Shown one piece after another: positions 37,594-48,818 of a stretch of DNA of 64,000 bases. A program made the position numbers and the translations under genes. Source of the DNA: Phaeotremella fagi (lineage: Eukaryota; Basidiomycota; Tremellomycetes; Tremellales; Phaeotremellaceae). The stretch covers positions 1,302,001 to 1,366,000 of the forward strand of contig BCHU01000004.1 of the NCBI GenBank assembly GCA_001599715.1, read 5' to 3'. Each line of letters opens with the position of its first letter. Positions within the stretch are counted from its first letter, which is position 1. Below the pieces are notes generated by a model, which was given only the letters and a program-made list of their open reading frames with translations, ran no database searches and was not told the DNA's origin.

Positions 37594-39793
37594 TCAATTC
37601 CCCGATCGATCTCCCATCCAATCCAACGACCCCCAATTCTGAGTTTCACCAAAGAAAGCGAAAGAACCGAAAAACGGATCCGCCTGTAATTCAATTTCAC
37701 CACCAACGTTATTGGTGTTGTTACTGATTCCATTGTCGTTTGTGATATTTGACAGTTGATGTGGTGAGATGTAGTCGTTTGTTGGGATTGAATAATCGAA
37801 GGGTTTAGGATCGAGTGGTATCGGTAGAGAATTTGCACTTCCTGGTACGGGACTGTCACTCATATCCAATCCTGTCATAATGTGCATCAGTATGATCCTT
37901 GGACTTGTGTTATGGATAAAACGTACCCAGTTTATTAGCTATCAACAAGAAATTGTTTATTGCAACTGTAGCAGCCGGCCAACGACTTTGCAGCCAGCCC
38001 AAAAGTTCTAGAACGATAACGAAAAGATTCTCGGCTTCTTCCTGACGAAGTTCAAGGCGATAATAACATCTGCCGATCAATTGTCCACAGGTGATGATTC
38101 GACGTAAAGCTGGCCAAGCTAGATTATATAGATTCGTTCGATAGACTGATCGATATCCTAGTAGTATTTGTGTAATGGCTCGACTGACTACTGATAACGA
38201 ACTTGTTGCTAGTGTTGGATGGGATAGGGTTGGTACACGAAGTAAGAGTCTATCCCTGAGACCTTGTCAGCTGTGTAGGTCACTTTTACTCACCATTGAT
38301 AATAAATATTAGCAAACGCAACAGCAATAGGATGTTCATGTCTTCTCTGTTCCTCTCTAAACAGCTGCATATATCCCGTCCATTTGGCTTCGACATGTAA
38401 GATATACTCTTGAGTCATAGTATCGATCTTTCCCGAAAACATATCATCCAGACATTCGCATCTGATCATAGCAGCGGCGACCATGATAGGTTGAGCTCTA
38501 GGTCGTAAGATTGAAGCAGTGTCTATAGGTCCATTGAACCAATCGGGATCAACTTCTCGAAAAGGTAAGAATGGTGGTAAACCGCATAAAGTCGCGAAAT
38601 AGCTGTCATGGAAAACGGCGAGGAACAACAATAGTTCAACTCGATCTAATGGTGGATATAGTGATGCCGCTGGTTTACGAAGAATGCCTAATTCTCTGAC
38701 TTGCCAGACCATTTGACCGACTAGATGACGAGTTACGTCGACTGATCCATTGGCTATAACGAATTGTTGAAGGACGAGCAGTGTCTCTAATCGCCACGAG
38801 TCAGTATCCCTAAACGAGTTACATCAAAACACAACTCACGTAAAGCAGTACAAGACGCACTACCCCATTCAGCCAAAGTATGCATAGCATGTCGATACCA
38901 AGCAATATCCTGTCGACACTCTTCAGAAACCTGTAAATCCAAAGTCCCAGCTTCCGACGTGATCTCTTTAAATCTTGCCATACAGAAACAAGCGTAAACC
39001 AAAGCTTTCTGATCTTCATTCAGCGTTGCTGGATTTTCTAAAAATCTGAGATGAAGATCTTCGAGACGGGCTGCTGATAGGAAATCAAAGAATGGTAGGA
39101 TCGATGTGTTGAACATGTTAATATAGAGGGATTGAATCTTTTTGGGTGGATTGGGAAGTGGTGGTAATGGATCGTCTGTGTTCATGAATGGGAAACAATC
39201 GTCTCTACCTAATCCAAGTGACAGCGGGGCTAGATTGTTTGTCAGTAAAGCAACTTTCATGCTTGATAGACATACCATCCCCATCTTGAGTCCACCAATT
39301 TTGCAAATCAGCTTCGACGTTGTTTAAGAAATTGACATGAGCCAGTCCGTTTCCAGTAGCAACTGGAACAGGAGTAGTTCGACCACTACGTAGTGGATAA
39401 GGATCTATCCTGTTTTTGGCTCTAACACTGAGATGTTGTTAGTTACTTGTTATTGAAAACAGATATTGATCTCTGTTCCACGTGTAAAACCCACCGATGA
39501 GGTCTAGCTTTAGTTCTGACAACACATTGTTCAGCTTGTCCAGATGCGACACAGGACAAACATGGATAACCACCTGAACATCTTGTTCTTCTTGCTCGAC
39601 AGTTCTCACAGGCTTTACTTGTACGTTTAGCTATTTGTTTCTGGGACTGAGATTGAGATTTTACGTCGGGGACAGCTGTGGATGTAGATGCAGAGGTGGA
39701 TGTAGAAGTAGGTTGAATCTTTACGGAACTTGAAGAACCTATTGGGGAAGGTTCTTGGATGGAATTGGAGGTTGAGGTCGAGGTCGAGGCCAT
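37594..39793 (-). CDS. Zn2Cys6 fungal-specific transcription factor 2
   Basis: Nuclear regulator. After a Ser/Thr/Gln-rich start, SKACENCRARRTRCSGGYPC then LSCVASGQAEQC gives the six-cysteine binuclear zinc cluster, with a basic flank (RTKARPHR). The middle homology region is shown by RHLVGQMVWQVRELGILRKP, then DRVELLLFLAVFHDSYFATL CGLPPFLPFREVD. The C-terminus is acidic/aromatic (DPFFGSFAFFGETQNWGSLD), a plausible activation segment. Introns are near 37888-37930, 38262-38300, 38715-38790, 39231-39275 and 39425-39495. Targets unknown. Confidence 0.87.
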
Positions 39794-40026
39794 TGTATCT
39801 ATTGTCGTTGTTATTGTGGATAATGTTGTTGATGCTATTTCTTCTTACTTTTCTTCCATACTTGTACGCTGAATGTCACAGGTGCCGTTCGTTTCTCGGC
39901 CTCAGCCAAAAGGGCGCAAAGGCTGGAGTCAAAATCAATTTACGTAATTCCGGTACAACCTCCGACAATTACCGGTGTGGCTCCGCCAGGCTCCACAAGG
40001 TAGGTTGGCAAAATTCATACATTCAT

Positions 40027-41656
40027 TCACATTCCAGATCTAGAGGATGAAGCTACAGAACTTCCTCTCCCCCCTTCCTTCTTCCTCAACATCTTTCTAG
40101 GCGCTTTCGGGATTCTCTTCTTCTTTGAACCAACTTTAGTCCAATCTCCGAGATCTTCTTCTTCAACCTCGATATCGAGCTTACCAAGGTCCTTCCCCAA
40201 TTCGGTCTCGTCTTCCAATGCCTCCCTATTCTTCTTGCTACGGACTGAAGATTGCCTTGAAACAGTTTCCTCACTTCTACCTGCTGCTATATCGGCATAC
40301 GATAATCCACTTGGACTTGTGAGAGTGGTTGATTTTGTATTGGTGATATTGGCGGTAGTAGCTGATACTTGACTGGAAACAATCTCTTTGCTACCTGTCT
40401 CCTCATTTGAAACTTCTACTTGAATCATGGATTCACTATCCCCCAAGTCGCTGAAAACAGTGCCAACGTTACTTTCTTCTAAGACTTGAGTTTCCATATC
40501 GATCCGAAGTTCCATCTTGTTCTTTTCCCTCTCCAGCATCTCAAGTTCTTCTACAACCTCATCATCCCAACTGAGCTTTGATTGAGATCCCAAATTATCA
40601 TTATCGTTTTGAATTGGTTTTGCCTCGGTTGAAGTTTGAGTGTTGTATCTGAAGACAGAGGAAACATCTTCTGTAACGAAATACTGATTTTTACACAAAG
40701 CCATCAAACGAGGAATTTTCGAAGTCTCGTAGCGACCCAAAATATCGTTTGCTGACTGTTTCTCATACCCCTGTGGTCCATCGTCAAATCCAATGAAATA
40801 TGACTCACACTGCTTAACCGATAAGTCAGCAAGCTCCCACATCGTCTTCCAGTCACGGCCCACATGTTGACTTTCATCGGCATCGGTTGAAAGCTTCGTT
40901 CTCATTGCATGAACACGGACCCCGGCACCTAGTAGCTTTTGACCAATCTCAGCTGTAGTTCGACGAGCATAAGCTGCCATCCTGTACAATGACAAATCCT
41001 CCCATTCTTTCAAATTGTTTTTAGCTTCGATTTCAACTGTTTTGTCGCACCAACTTTCCATGTGTTGTCTGAATTTATCACCGCAATTGATATTTTCGGT
41101 TTCCATGAATTTCCATAAATTCTCTAGATAAAGTTCATAAATACTTTGTCTTTCTTCGTATCGTTTTTTGTGTTCTGTCAATCCTCATTTGTCAGCGTTG
41201 TTGCTTAATCAAAGACAAATCTGTAGTTCGGTATCCAAAATGAGACGCAGACTTACTCTCTTGTTTCCAACTCAGTTTATCGGTTTCAGTAAAACTCTTT
41301 TTATTCTTCAATAGCTTCTCAGTTCTTTCATCCAAGGATGCATACAATGAAGAGTAAACATCCAGGAGAGGTTTGAGTGGCGATTGATAATCCCGAGAAA
41401 TATCGCCAATAAGTGTTCCATATGAGCCAAATTTTGAAGCTCCATGGTCACCAATCAAAAGCGACATCTCATCTTTGAACCCACTGAGCTCTTTACCTTC
41501 TCTCTCTAGCTGACCGTATCCCATGACTTCCCAAATGTCGGAACGTAACCCAATTTGACCATCTTTTTCATAAAACTCAAAGTTCTTTTTCGTTGCTTTG
41601 GTCGTCGAGTCTTCTTCGTTTTGTGCTGAAGTTTCTTTTGATATAGCTTTAGACAT
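40027..41656 (-). CDS. Family C unknown protein 1 (only intact copy)
   Basis: About 516 residues, two exons; the intron (41182-41265 region) joins KLSWKQEK to HKKRYEERQSIYELYLENLW. I do not recognise the family. N-terminal block: NFEFYEKDGQIGLRSDIWEV, then LEREGKELSGFKDEMSLLIG, then FGSYGTLIGDISRDYQSPLK P. The centre is helical and charged, and has the motif NDILGRYETSKIP. The C-terminal third is Ser/Glu-rich and ends with a YADIAAGR motif, DWTKVGSKKKRIPKAPRKML and a GGRGSS tail. No signal peptide or membrane helix; the basic tail could be a nuclear or RNA-binding segment (inference). It is the only one of four tandem copies with no internal stop. Confidence 0.75.
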
Positions 41657-42043
41657 GGTTGGTTTTGTTTGTGCTGTAGTCTAGTCGACTGTAATCTTGT
41701 TTTTTACTCTGATGTTGTGTTTGGAAAGTGAAATGTATTTATGAAGTTCAATCACGTCCCCTCCTGAGTTTATGTTGCATTTCAGCAGCCTTCTGGTTGT
41801 TTCTGGGTTTGAAATTCGGAGTTTACGTTCCTTTGATACTGTATTTTAGTACTTTATGGGGCGTGACCGAGATAATTTATATGTGCTCCACTTATCTAGT
41901 CACTTCAATCAGTGAAATGTAAATCAACACTGTGCTCTCCTTAAATGAAAGAAGAAGAATGCCTTCGGGTGTGGATTTCTCATGAAATGAAACACAATGC
42001 ATCAAGATTATCAACCAATAGAGTTCCACTGCACCACTCAGAA
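41657..42043. other. Intergenic: promoter of family C copy 1
   Basis: About 390 bp between the start of copy 1 and the ancestral end of copy 2. A/T-rich; no recognisable sites. A plus-strand open frame at 41728-41922 is hydrophobic but unsupported. Confidence 0.35.
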
Positions 42044-43645
42044 TCACCCCCTAGAGCTCCTGGATGAATTTTCAGAACCTCTGCCTTTCCCTTTCCTCCG
42101 CTCCCACATCTTTCGAGGCATCTTGGGAATTTTCTTCTTCGAACCACAGACCTGTGTCCAAACTCCACCAGAATCCTCAGTTTCCCCCATCTCCAATTTA
42201 TCAATTTCCACGTCCTCCTCTTCAACTCTTGGACTCTCATTTACAGTACTAGAAACATTCCGAGAACCTTGTGAGAAAGATGATATTTCTCAACAACTTG
42301 GGTGAATTCTACCTGCAGCTACATCGGCCCAACTTCCTAAATTGGGGACTGGAGGTGAATCTTGAGTCTCAGTGTCGTCTTTGAGTTTTAATGAATGTTT
42401 TGAAACTCGACTAGAGCTAGAGCTGGTAGGAGATATTTGATCAGAGTTTTCCCACGATTTCTTTCTGGTCCATCTTGGGACTTTTAGATGGTCCGGTGAT
42501 TCCGACGTCTTTGTTTCTATCTTGGAGGTCTCTTCACCTTCGTATGTATTTGACGGATCTTGAACTTCTGCATTGACTTCGATTTTAAGCTCAGGTTTGA
42601 GATTCTCCTCCGCCAAGTCTTGTATTTCGTCTTCAACCTCATCAGCCCAGGTATACGACTTTTCTTCTACAGGTTGTAACTTCCTTGGAGGCGTTATAAG
42701 ACTTGTCTTCCATAAATCCTTTTCTCCCCTGAAGAACACATCACTGTTCATAGACCTCAGATAGGGAATCTCTGAGGACTCATATCGATTCAGAATATCA
42801 GTGAGCGATTCCTTCTCAACGCCTTCTGGCATATTACCATCAACCCCAATAAACTTTTCACAGTTACTAAAAACATTCTCAACCCCAACCAAAGCTTTTG
42901 ACCACGCAGTCATTCGTTCATGTAGAGGTTCCGTACCAGAGAAATAATAATGTAAGGCATGAACCCCAAGAATGACTTTTTCCGTCTCCTTGCCGAAACG
43001 CACTGTCTCACTACAAGCTAAAGATGTTTGGATCATGATTGAGTGATGTTCCCATGGTTTGAGGGTTGATGTTGATTCGTTTTGGGTGGTCTCGTTTGTC
43101 CACGACGTACAGTATCCTTCTAGTTTATTATAACAATCTTCATTCTCATCTCTCATGAACTTCCACAGATCCCCTGCATATTTGGAATAGAATAAGCGTT
43201 TTTCCTCAAGTCTTGCGGTGACCCCTATAACATTAAATCAGTTACAGTAAATTCAAATGAGCGTGCGACACAAACTTTTCTTTTTCTCTTCTGATTTATT
43301 CAGGGTAGGTAGACTGTCCCTCGCATTTACCAATTCTTTTTGTTTCAGACGAAGATCACCGTAAAGCGATTTTTAGACTTTTGAATACTTGGAAAGAGGT
43401 GAACGATAGTTGGATTGAATATTGCTAATCAGTGTACCGTAAGACTCAAACCTTTTAGCTTCATGATCACCAATAAGAATTGACATCTCCTCTTTGAGAC
43501 CACTCAGTGCTGTACCTTCTCTCTCACTTTTCCCGTATCCCATAACTTCCCAGATATCGGATCGTAAACCCACCTCGCCACTTTCAGTTTCGTAAAACTC
43601 AAAATTCACTTTCGGTCGTTCTGTGTCAACTTGCTCTTCGGACAT
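42044..43645 (-). pseudogene. Family C unknown protein 2, two in-frame stops
   Basis: Closest paralogue of copy 1: NFEFYETESGEVGLRSDIWE VMGYG, EREGTALSGLKEEMSILIGD, LTDILNRYESSEIPYLRSM, SWADVAAGR, and a tail reading KKKIPKMPRKMWERR then GRGSENSSRSSRG. With the intron 43225-43275 removed, the frame is continuous from 43645 to the TGA at 42044-42046 (517 codons) except for a TAA at codon 91 (43373-43375) and a TGA at codon 435 (42290-42292). Sequence after both stops still aligns to copy 1, and there are no frameshifts. A 45-nt GTAGAA...CAAG excision could remove the second stop, but the donor is poor and is coding in copy 1. The first stop has no such escape. Most likely a young pseudogene. 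Confidence 0.75.
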
Positions 43646-44043
43646 GTTTCCAATGATTATGATGGATTGTAAATGTTAGTATCAAAAGGAAATATTGAGA
43701 TTGGAGGTATGTGGTCGAAATAACGCTTGCCTTCTAAAGAATTTTGGGAGGTCTGAGTCTGAAATGAGTAATTGCAGTAAAAGTGGCACGCCACATTCGA
43801 CCTTCTTTGATGCTTCATTGGCGTGAAATGATTTGAAAAAAAAGCAATGTACTTGAAATTCGACTCCCGTGTAAATTAAAATAGTCTCCACATTTAATCT
43901 TTTTCTCTATCTGAAGCCTAGGAATCTGTCTGCATCAACAGTTGCTGCGCTTGGTGCTAAGTGTTACCATTGAGCCTTACATTTCACGTTCACAATTACA
44001 TATTTACGAAAGACATTTAGAGTACTTATTAATCTTTTTCTTG
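43646..44043. other. Intergenic: promoter of family C copy 2
   Basis: About 400 bp between copies 2 and 3. No recognisable element; a short minus-strand open frame at 43682-43891 is unsupported. Confidence 0.35.
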
Positions 44044-45497
44044 CTAACGCTCAGACCTCCACGATACAGACTCAGGACCTTTCCCATCTTGATAACTCTT
44101 TTTAAAACCTTTAGTCTTTCGGTAACCAGAAGCAGAATCGTAACCAGGTTTGGAGACTGGTTTTGGACGGCTATAATTCGATGTTCAGATATGCTTTTTC
44201 TTTTCCCTTTGTTCGACTACTCTTGTGACTTCTACAGACCAATCGGAGGACTCATCGTCTAACCAGCCCGCTAACTCCCACAATTTGTCCAAATCAGATT
44301 TGAATTTCTCACGTTCAGCAACCGATTGTTCTTGATATGCTGCAGCTTCTGCGGTCGGTTTGTCTTTTAGTTTATCTATGTCTCCGTCATCGTCTTGAAT
44401 GGGAGGTTGAATCTCAATGGTAAAAGTCTCGCTTGTTCTTTCTTTCTCCTCAATTTGAACATCTGAAAATTCAGCTCCTTCAATCAAACTTTTCACAGAT
44501 TCTTCCTTTCCATGAGAACCCTCTGTACCTCCTTCGTTGGCGGAAACCAGGTTAAACTTTTTAAAAACCTCCAAAGAAATCTCGTTCCTATATTTGGAGA
44601 GCACACTATCAACTGTTTGGAACTCTCGCTTTTCCTGAGAATCGACGTCATTCAATGTCAATTCCGTCTCCAAATACTCATATACTTCCTCCGCCCTGGT
44701 GACCTTCTCAAAATCGTTTGGCTGAACAGTTTCCATCATACCCCAATCGACGTCGAGCAAAAGTTCGAGCATTCGTAACTCCATGAAAGATTTTTGAATT
44801 GATTGATACGTTTTCCAAGTTTTCAAATATGAATTGTATGACATAGCAACGACTGAATGGAATTCATCTTTTGTTAGGAGATCTCTGATCTGACTGTAGG
44901 TATCCTCATGTGCCCAAGCTACGAGCCAATCATCAATCGAAATTTGAAATTCACACATTTGTTTATAAGTCTTATCACAGAATGCTTTTATATACGAAGC
45001 ATCAATGTCTCTTCTTTGTCGAATATTGTCTAAATCCTCTATAGGTTGATCAGTCTTCAAAGCTTCACTAGAACCTCCAGGATTGAAAACGAGCACATAC
45101 CAACTTTCCTTTCAGCCGCAAAACTCGAATCTTCGACGAATTTCTCAGTCTTTCGCAGACTCTCAAGGCGTTTTGCGAATCTTCCACTCATGTCTTTGAA
45201 AAAATGTTCAAAAGGTTCCAAAGGTGAAACATAATTCCAACTTAATTCTCCGACAACTTTACCGTAACTAGGAAAATCAACAACCTCAACCTCCTCCTGC
45301 GAGTTGATGGAATTGCTGAGTGAGGAAACCCATTTTACTAAGGCCTTGACATTGTCGCCAGATTTTTCTCTTTCTTCCATGTTCAGGCAGGATATGATGT
45401 TTGAGCGGAGATTTAGTTGGTTTGAAGCATTATAGAAATATTCGAACTCAAGTGTAGGTCCTTGACTGGTTGCAGTTCTGTCTTGAGTATCACTCAT
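44044..45497 (-). pseudogene. Family C unknown protein 3, late in-frame TGA
   Basis: Starts MSDTQDRTATSQ. LEFEYFYNASNQLNLRSNII aligns with copies 1, 2 and 4, followed by FPSYGKVVGELSWNYVSPLE PFEHFF. A 71-nt intron (45030-45100, GTATGT...TTTAG) joins AERKV to DNIRQRRDIDASYIKAFCDK. The helical centre has VDSVLSKYRN. The frame stops with TGA at codon 414 (44185-44187) after REKKKHI. It stays open for another 46 codons that end GKGPESVSWRSER and a TAG at 44044-44046, closely matching the C-terminus of copy 4 (GKGEGPDSDSWRSGK). So the copy either makes a 413-residue protein without the conserved tail or relies on readthrough. The bulk of the protein is intact, so it may still be functional. Confidence 0.68.
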
Positions 45498-45948
45498 GCT
45501 GAATGCACTGTATTGTATGTTACAATTACGATTCTAGTCTTGTAAATCAATAGCTAAGATTATTAGAGAGTGGAGATAAAAAAGGTTCTTGGATACAGTG
45601 ATCCCACAAGACACTGTATACTTACCCCTTGCGAAGGCTTCGCCTTCGTATGGTGTTCAGTACCATTACTGGACAATCCCATTTCAAAATAAAGGATACA
45701 GTACAATTTTTGCACATCTTCTCCCGAAGCAATCGGAATGTTAGGTCCTGTGAAGTCGAACAAGTGTGAGAGCACTCCAATCAATATTGACTGCGGCCAT
45801 GAAATTAAATAAATGAATCCCAGTAGAAACTATTCGGCAGCTCATCAATGAATCCATCAATATAACAACAATCCTGTAAAAACTATCTTTTCCACCACCT
45901 CCCACGCTTTGCCCTAAACGTTATAAACCCGTAAAAATAAAGAGACTT
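45498..45948. other. Intergenic: promoter of family C copy 3
   Basis: About 450 bp. Contains a 17-base perfect hairpin sequence at 45632-45648 (CGAAGGC-TTC-GCCTTCG). No coding potential seen beyond a featureless 73-codon open frame. Confidence 0.4.
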
Positions 45949-48016
45949 TCATTTACCAGACCTCCAGGAGTCAGAATCAGGACCTTCTCCTTTACCATAT
46001 CGTCTTTTAGAGCCCGAGGCAGAACCAACCGAAGAAGCAGAAGCAGAATCAAGACCTTTCCCTTTCCCTTCATCAGAGCGTCTCCTATATCCCGAAGTAG
46101 AACCAATGGATGAGGCATCCGAAGAACCAGAATCGGAACCAGGAGAAGTGAGTTTGAATCGATAACCACTGCGAGAATCACGCGTGAACATGTTGGTACT
46201 CCACTCTCTATCTCTGTTTGAGTACAACATTCTAGATCCTCTCGGAACCTCCAATGGAGGTAAATTTCTGATTCTAGAGACACTAAGTTCCGGTTTTGAC
46301 TGGAATATGTTGGATCTTCCGTATTCAGATTTCTCTACTTTTGATTTCCCTTTGTTCCGCTTTTCCTCTTCGTCTGCCAACGTTTGAACTTCTTCAGACC
46401 AATCGGACAATTCGTCAGACCAACCAGCTAAATCAAACAATTTAGACAACTCAGGATCATCCTTAATGCTCTGGTGCTGCATTACTTTGTTACTTGAAGC
46501 GGTATCTTCCACTGGTCTACAAGTTGCATTATCGTCGTAAAGTGGTGGGTTGACGATTGTAGAAGTGGTTTCATCTGCTGAGATTTCTGTTTGACTGATG
46601 AGTTTGTCTTGAGTAGAATCAGTGTTTTCTGGGCGTCTTGAACTTTCTTCGTCATCTTCAGGAGGTGATTGGATGATTGATGAGACCGTCTTACCGATCA
46701 ATTCTTCTACCTGAGTACCTGCTTCTGATCGGGCTGCTTTGATGCTGTCTTGAGGTTCTACTGTCTCAGTATCGTCTTCACGGGGAGTGTGTACAACCAA
46801 TATTGTAGTTTCTGCAACTTGATTGTCTGCTGGACAGTCTACATTTTCTTCGGTTGGATAAACGGTTTGAAGAGATTTTGATCTTGAAGCTCCATCATTA
46901 TCTTCAACTGGTGGCTGAACAGTTATAGAGATAGTATCACCAGTGAGATCCTTTGTTTCGATCACCTTTGTATCCAAAATTTGATCTCTGGTTGTAGCGA
47001 AGTACTTCGTTGTGGTACCAATCTTAGAATCCATTGAACGGTCAACCTTCGGAAGCTCGATTTTGAATTTTCCGAATAATTTTGTTGGAGCCATATCACG
47101 ATATTTCATCAGGATATCACGAACACTTTCGTCCTCCTTTGAAAGTCTAACCTCAGGATCATCCCAGCCTAGTGCTTCCTTGGCGCTATCTAGGTTTTCC
47201 TCGGCTTCTTTCAAAAATTTGAACGGTTTGAATTCGACAATCTTGATATTTTGATCTCCCGTTACGAGGCGGTTTTAAGATTTTCTTAATTCGAAAAATG
47301 ATTTATCGATTGATTCATAATCCTCCCAGATCTTTAGATAAGATCCAAAACTCATCCCGCAGATCAAGTTGATTTCTTCTTCTGATAAGAAACTCTCCAT
47401 TTGGAGCAATGTTTTTTCCGTAAAAGTAGCGTTGAACCATGTATCAACAGCACCTCTAAATTCGTTAAACTTTTCAAGACTCTTGTCACAAAATCCTTGC
47501 AAAAACTTCGAATCAATTGATCTCATTTCTCGAATATTAGATAATTGTGCTAAAGTGTAAATCAGTGAGTGCTGTTCCCGAGTCAAGACAATTTAAAAAA
47601 AAATAGACAAAACTTCATTTACTTTCTTTTTGTTCTTCTGAAAATTTGGACGATTCATTCAATAGGCCTTCAAGTTTGTTCAAAGTTCCCAAACGCTTTT
47701 CGAATTTCGATTTCAATCCACCAAAAAGTTGATCGAAAGGTTCCAAAGGTGAAACGTAATTCCATTTCAGCTCCGTAATGGCGCTCGACTTGGTAGGTAT
47801 TTCTGTTATCTTAGTACCACCACCTGTTTCCCTACTACTACAACTTAAAGTTTCAATCCATTTCTTAAGTTGTTTAACGTTTTCACCTGCCTTTTCCCTT
47901 TTCTCAATCTCCAGATATTCGGATATATTGGATCGTAGGTTTAATCGGTTTTTTGAATCATAGAAAAACTCATAGTCGAGTTTGATTTTCTTGTTCGTGG
48001 CAGTTTTGCTGCTCAT
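45949..48016 (-). pseudogene. Family C unknown protein 4, in-frame TAA at codon 223
   Basis: The largest family C copy, 664 codons if read through. The ATG at 48016 (MSSKTATNKKIKLDYEF) is chosen because the longer open frame lacks an ATG. LNLRSNISEYLEIEKREKAG and WNYVSPLEPFDQLFGGLKSK match copy 3. A 73-nt intron (47550-47622) joins EEQKE to TQLSNIREMRSIDSKFLQGF. After FFELRKS a TAA (47275-47277) interrupts, but the same frame continues NRLVTGDQNIKIVEFKPFKF, then VRDILMKYRD, then repeated IxVQPPxEDD-type acidic segments, and ends WRSGK with the stop at 45949. No donor site lies close enough to splice the TAA out. Everything else is intact with no frameshift. Confidence 0.72.
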
Positions 48017-48818
48017 CGTGGCAATGTGGTTGTGTACTGAAATTTCAAGTAAAACTAATACTGTGCTGAATTGAACTTGGTAAAAGTGCAAAATGATTTA
48101 TTCTGAAGAAGGCTTTCGTGTGACAGCGCTACTCAATAGTCACTTCAATGTCCGACGTGAGACAAAGGAGTGAAATTACACCCTTCGTAAAATTTGATGA
48201 AATTTCTATTGGTCTTTGTTTTCTCTACCGTGAATTTTACTCTGATGAGCAGAAAGAGCCGGCAAACGTATGTAAGAATTGGTATTCACAATCTGGGACC
48301 TCCATGAAGCAGATTCAGAAGTAACTTCATGAAATGCAAATATCAATGGAAGAAATATCCATCCCAAACAAGACCATACAAAACATTTTTCAATCCCCCA
48401 AACTCTTCCAACCCACCTCCGTCTCAATAATTCCAACCCATCATCTACCTATATCCCAAAAGAATGGACAAGAAGGGAAAGAAGGAAATGGATCTCTTTG
48501 TTTTTCTACTTTAACTTTCATTCATATAACAACCCTACTGTACTAATCTTTCATATATCTACTTTTAACTTTTTCACCTTTGGACTTTTGATTTTTTTTG
48601 GATTTGTTTTCTATAACCCTGTTTTAGTTTCTTGATTCTAGCGTCGTTTTTTCCTTGTTCAATTTCGGGTTTTTCATAGTTTCGTACTTTTCTTTAGATT
48701 TTGGTCTTTTCGATTCGTTCGTTTCGTGGCATAGCGTCAGTTTGGCATTAGGTGAGGGAAGATGGAGGGAATTGTTTCGTTTGAAAGAGACGTGACACAA
48801 CGATAACGAAAATCAATG
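48017..48818. other. Intergenic: family C copy 4 promoter and homeodomain-forkhead 3' UTR
   Basis: About 800 bp. The right half (48550-48740) is strongly T-rich on the plus strand, consistent with an A-rich 3' UTR of the minus-strand gene. No supported open frame. Confidence 0.4.

Noticed and set aside
45632..45648. 17-base hairpin CGAAGGC-TTC-GCCTTCG
   Set aside because: A single small hairpin in an intergenic region with no conserved partner in the other family C promoters; noted but no function claimed.
41897..48149. 13-base TAGTCACTTCAAT shared upstream of family C copies 1 and 4
   Set aside because: Distances to the ATG differ (about 240 and 120), it is missing from copies 2 and 3, and a 13-mer match in this much sequence is plausible by chance.
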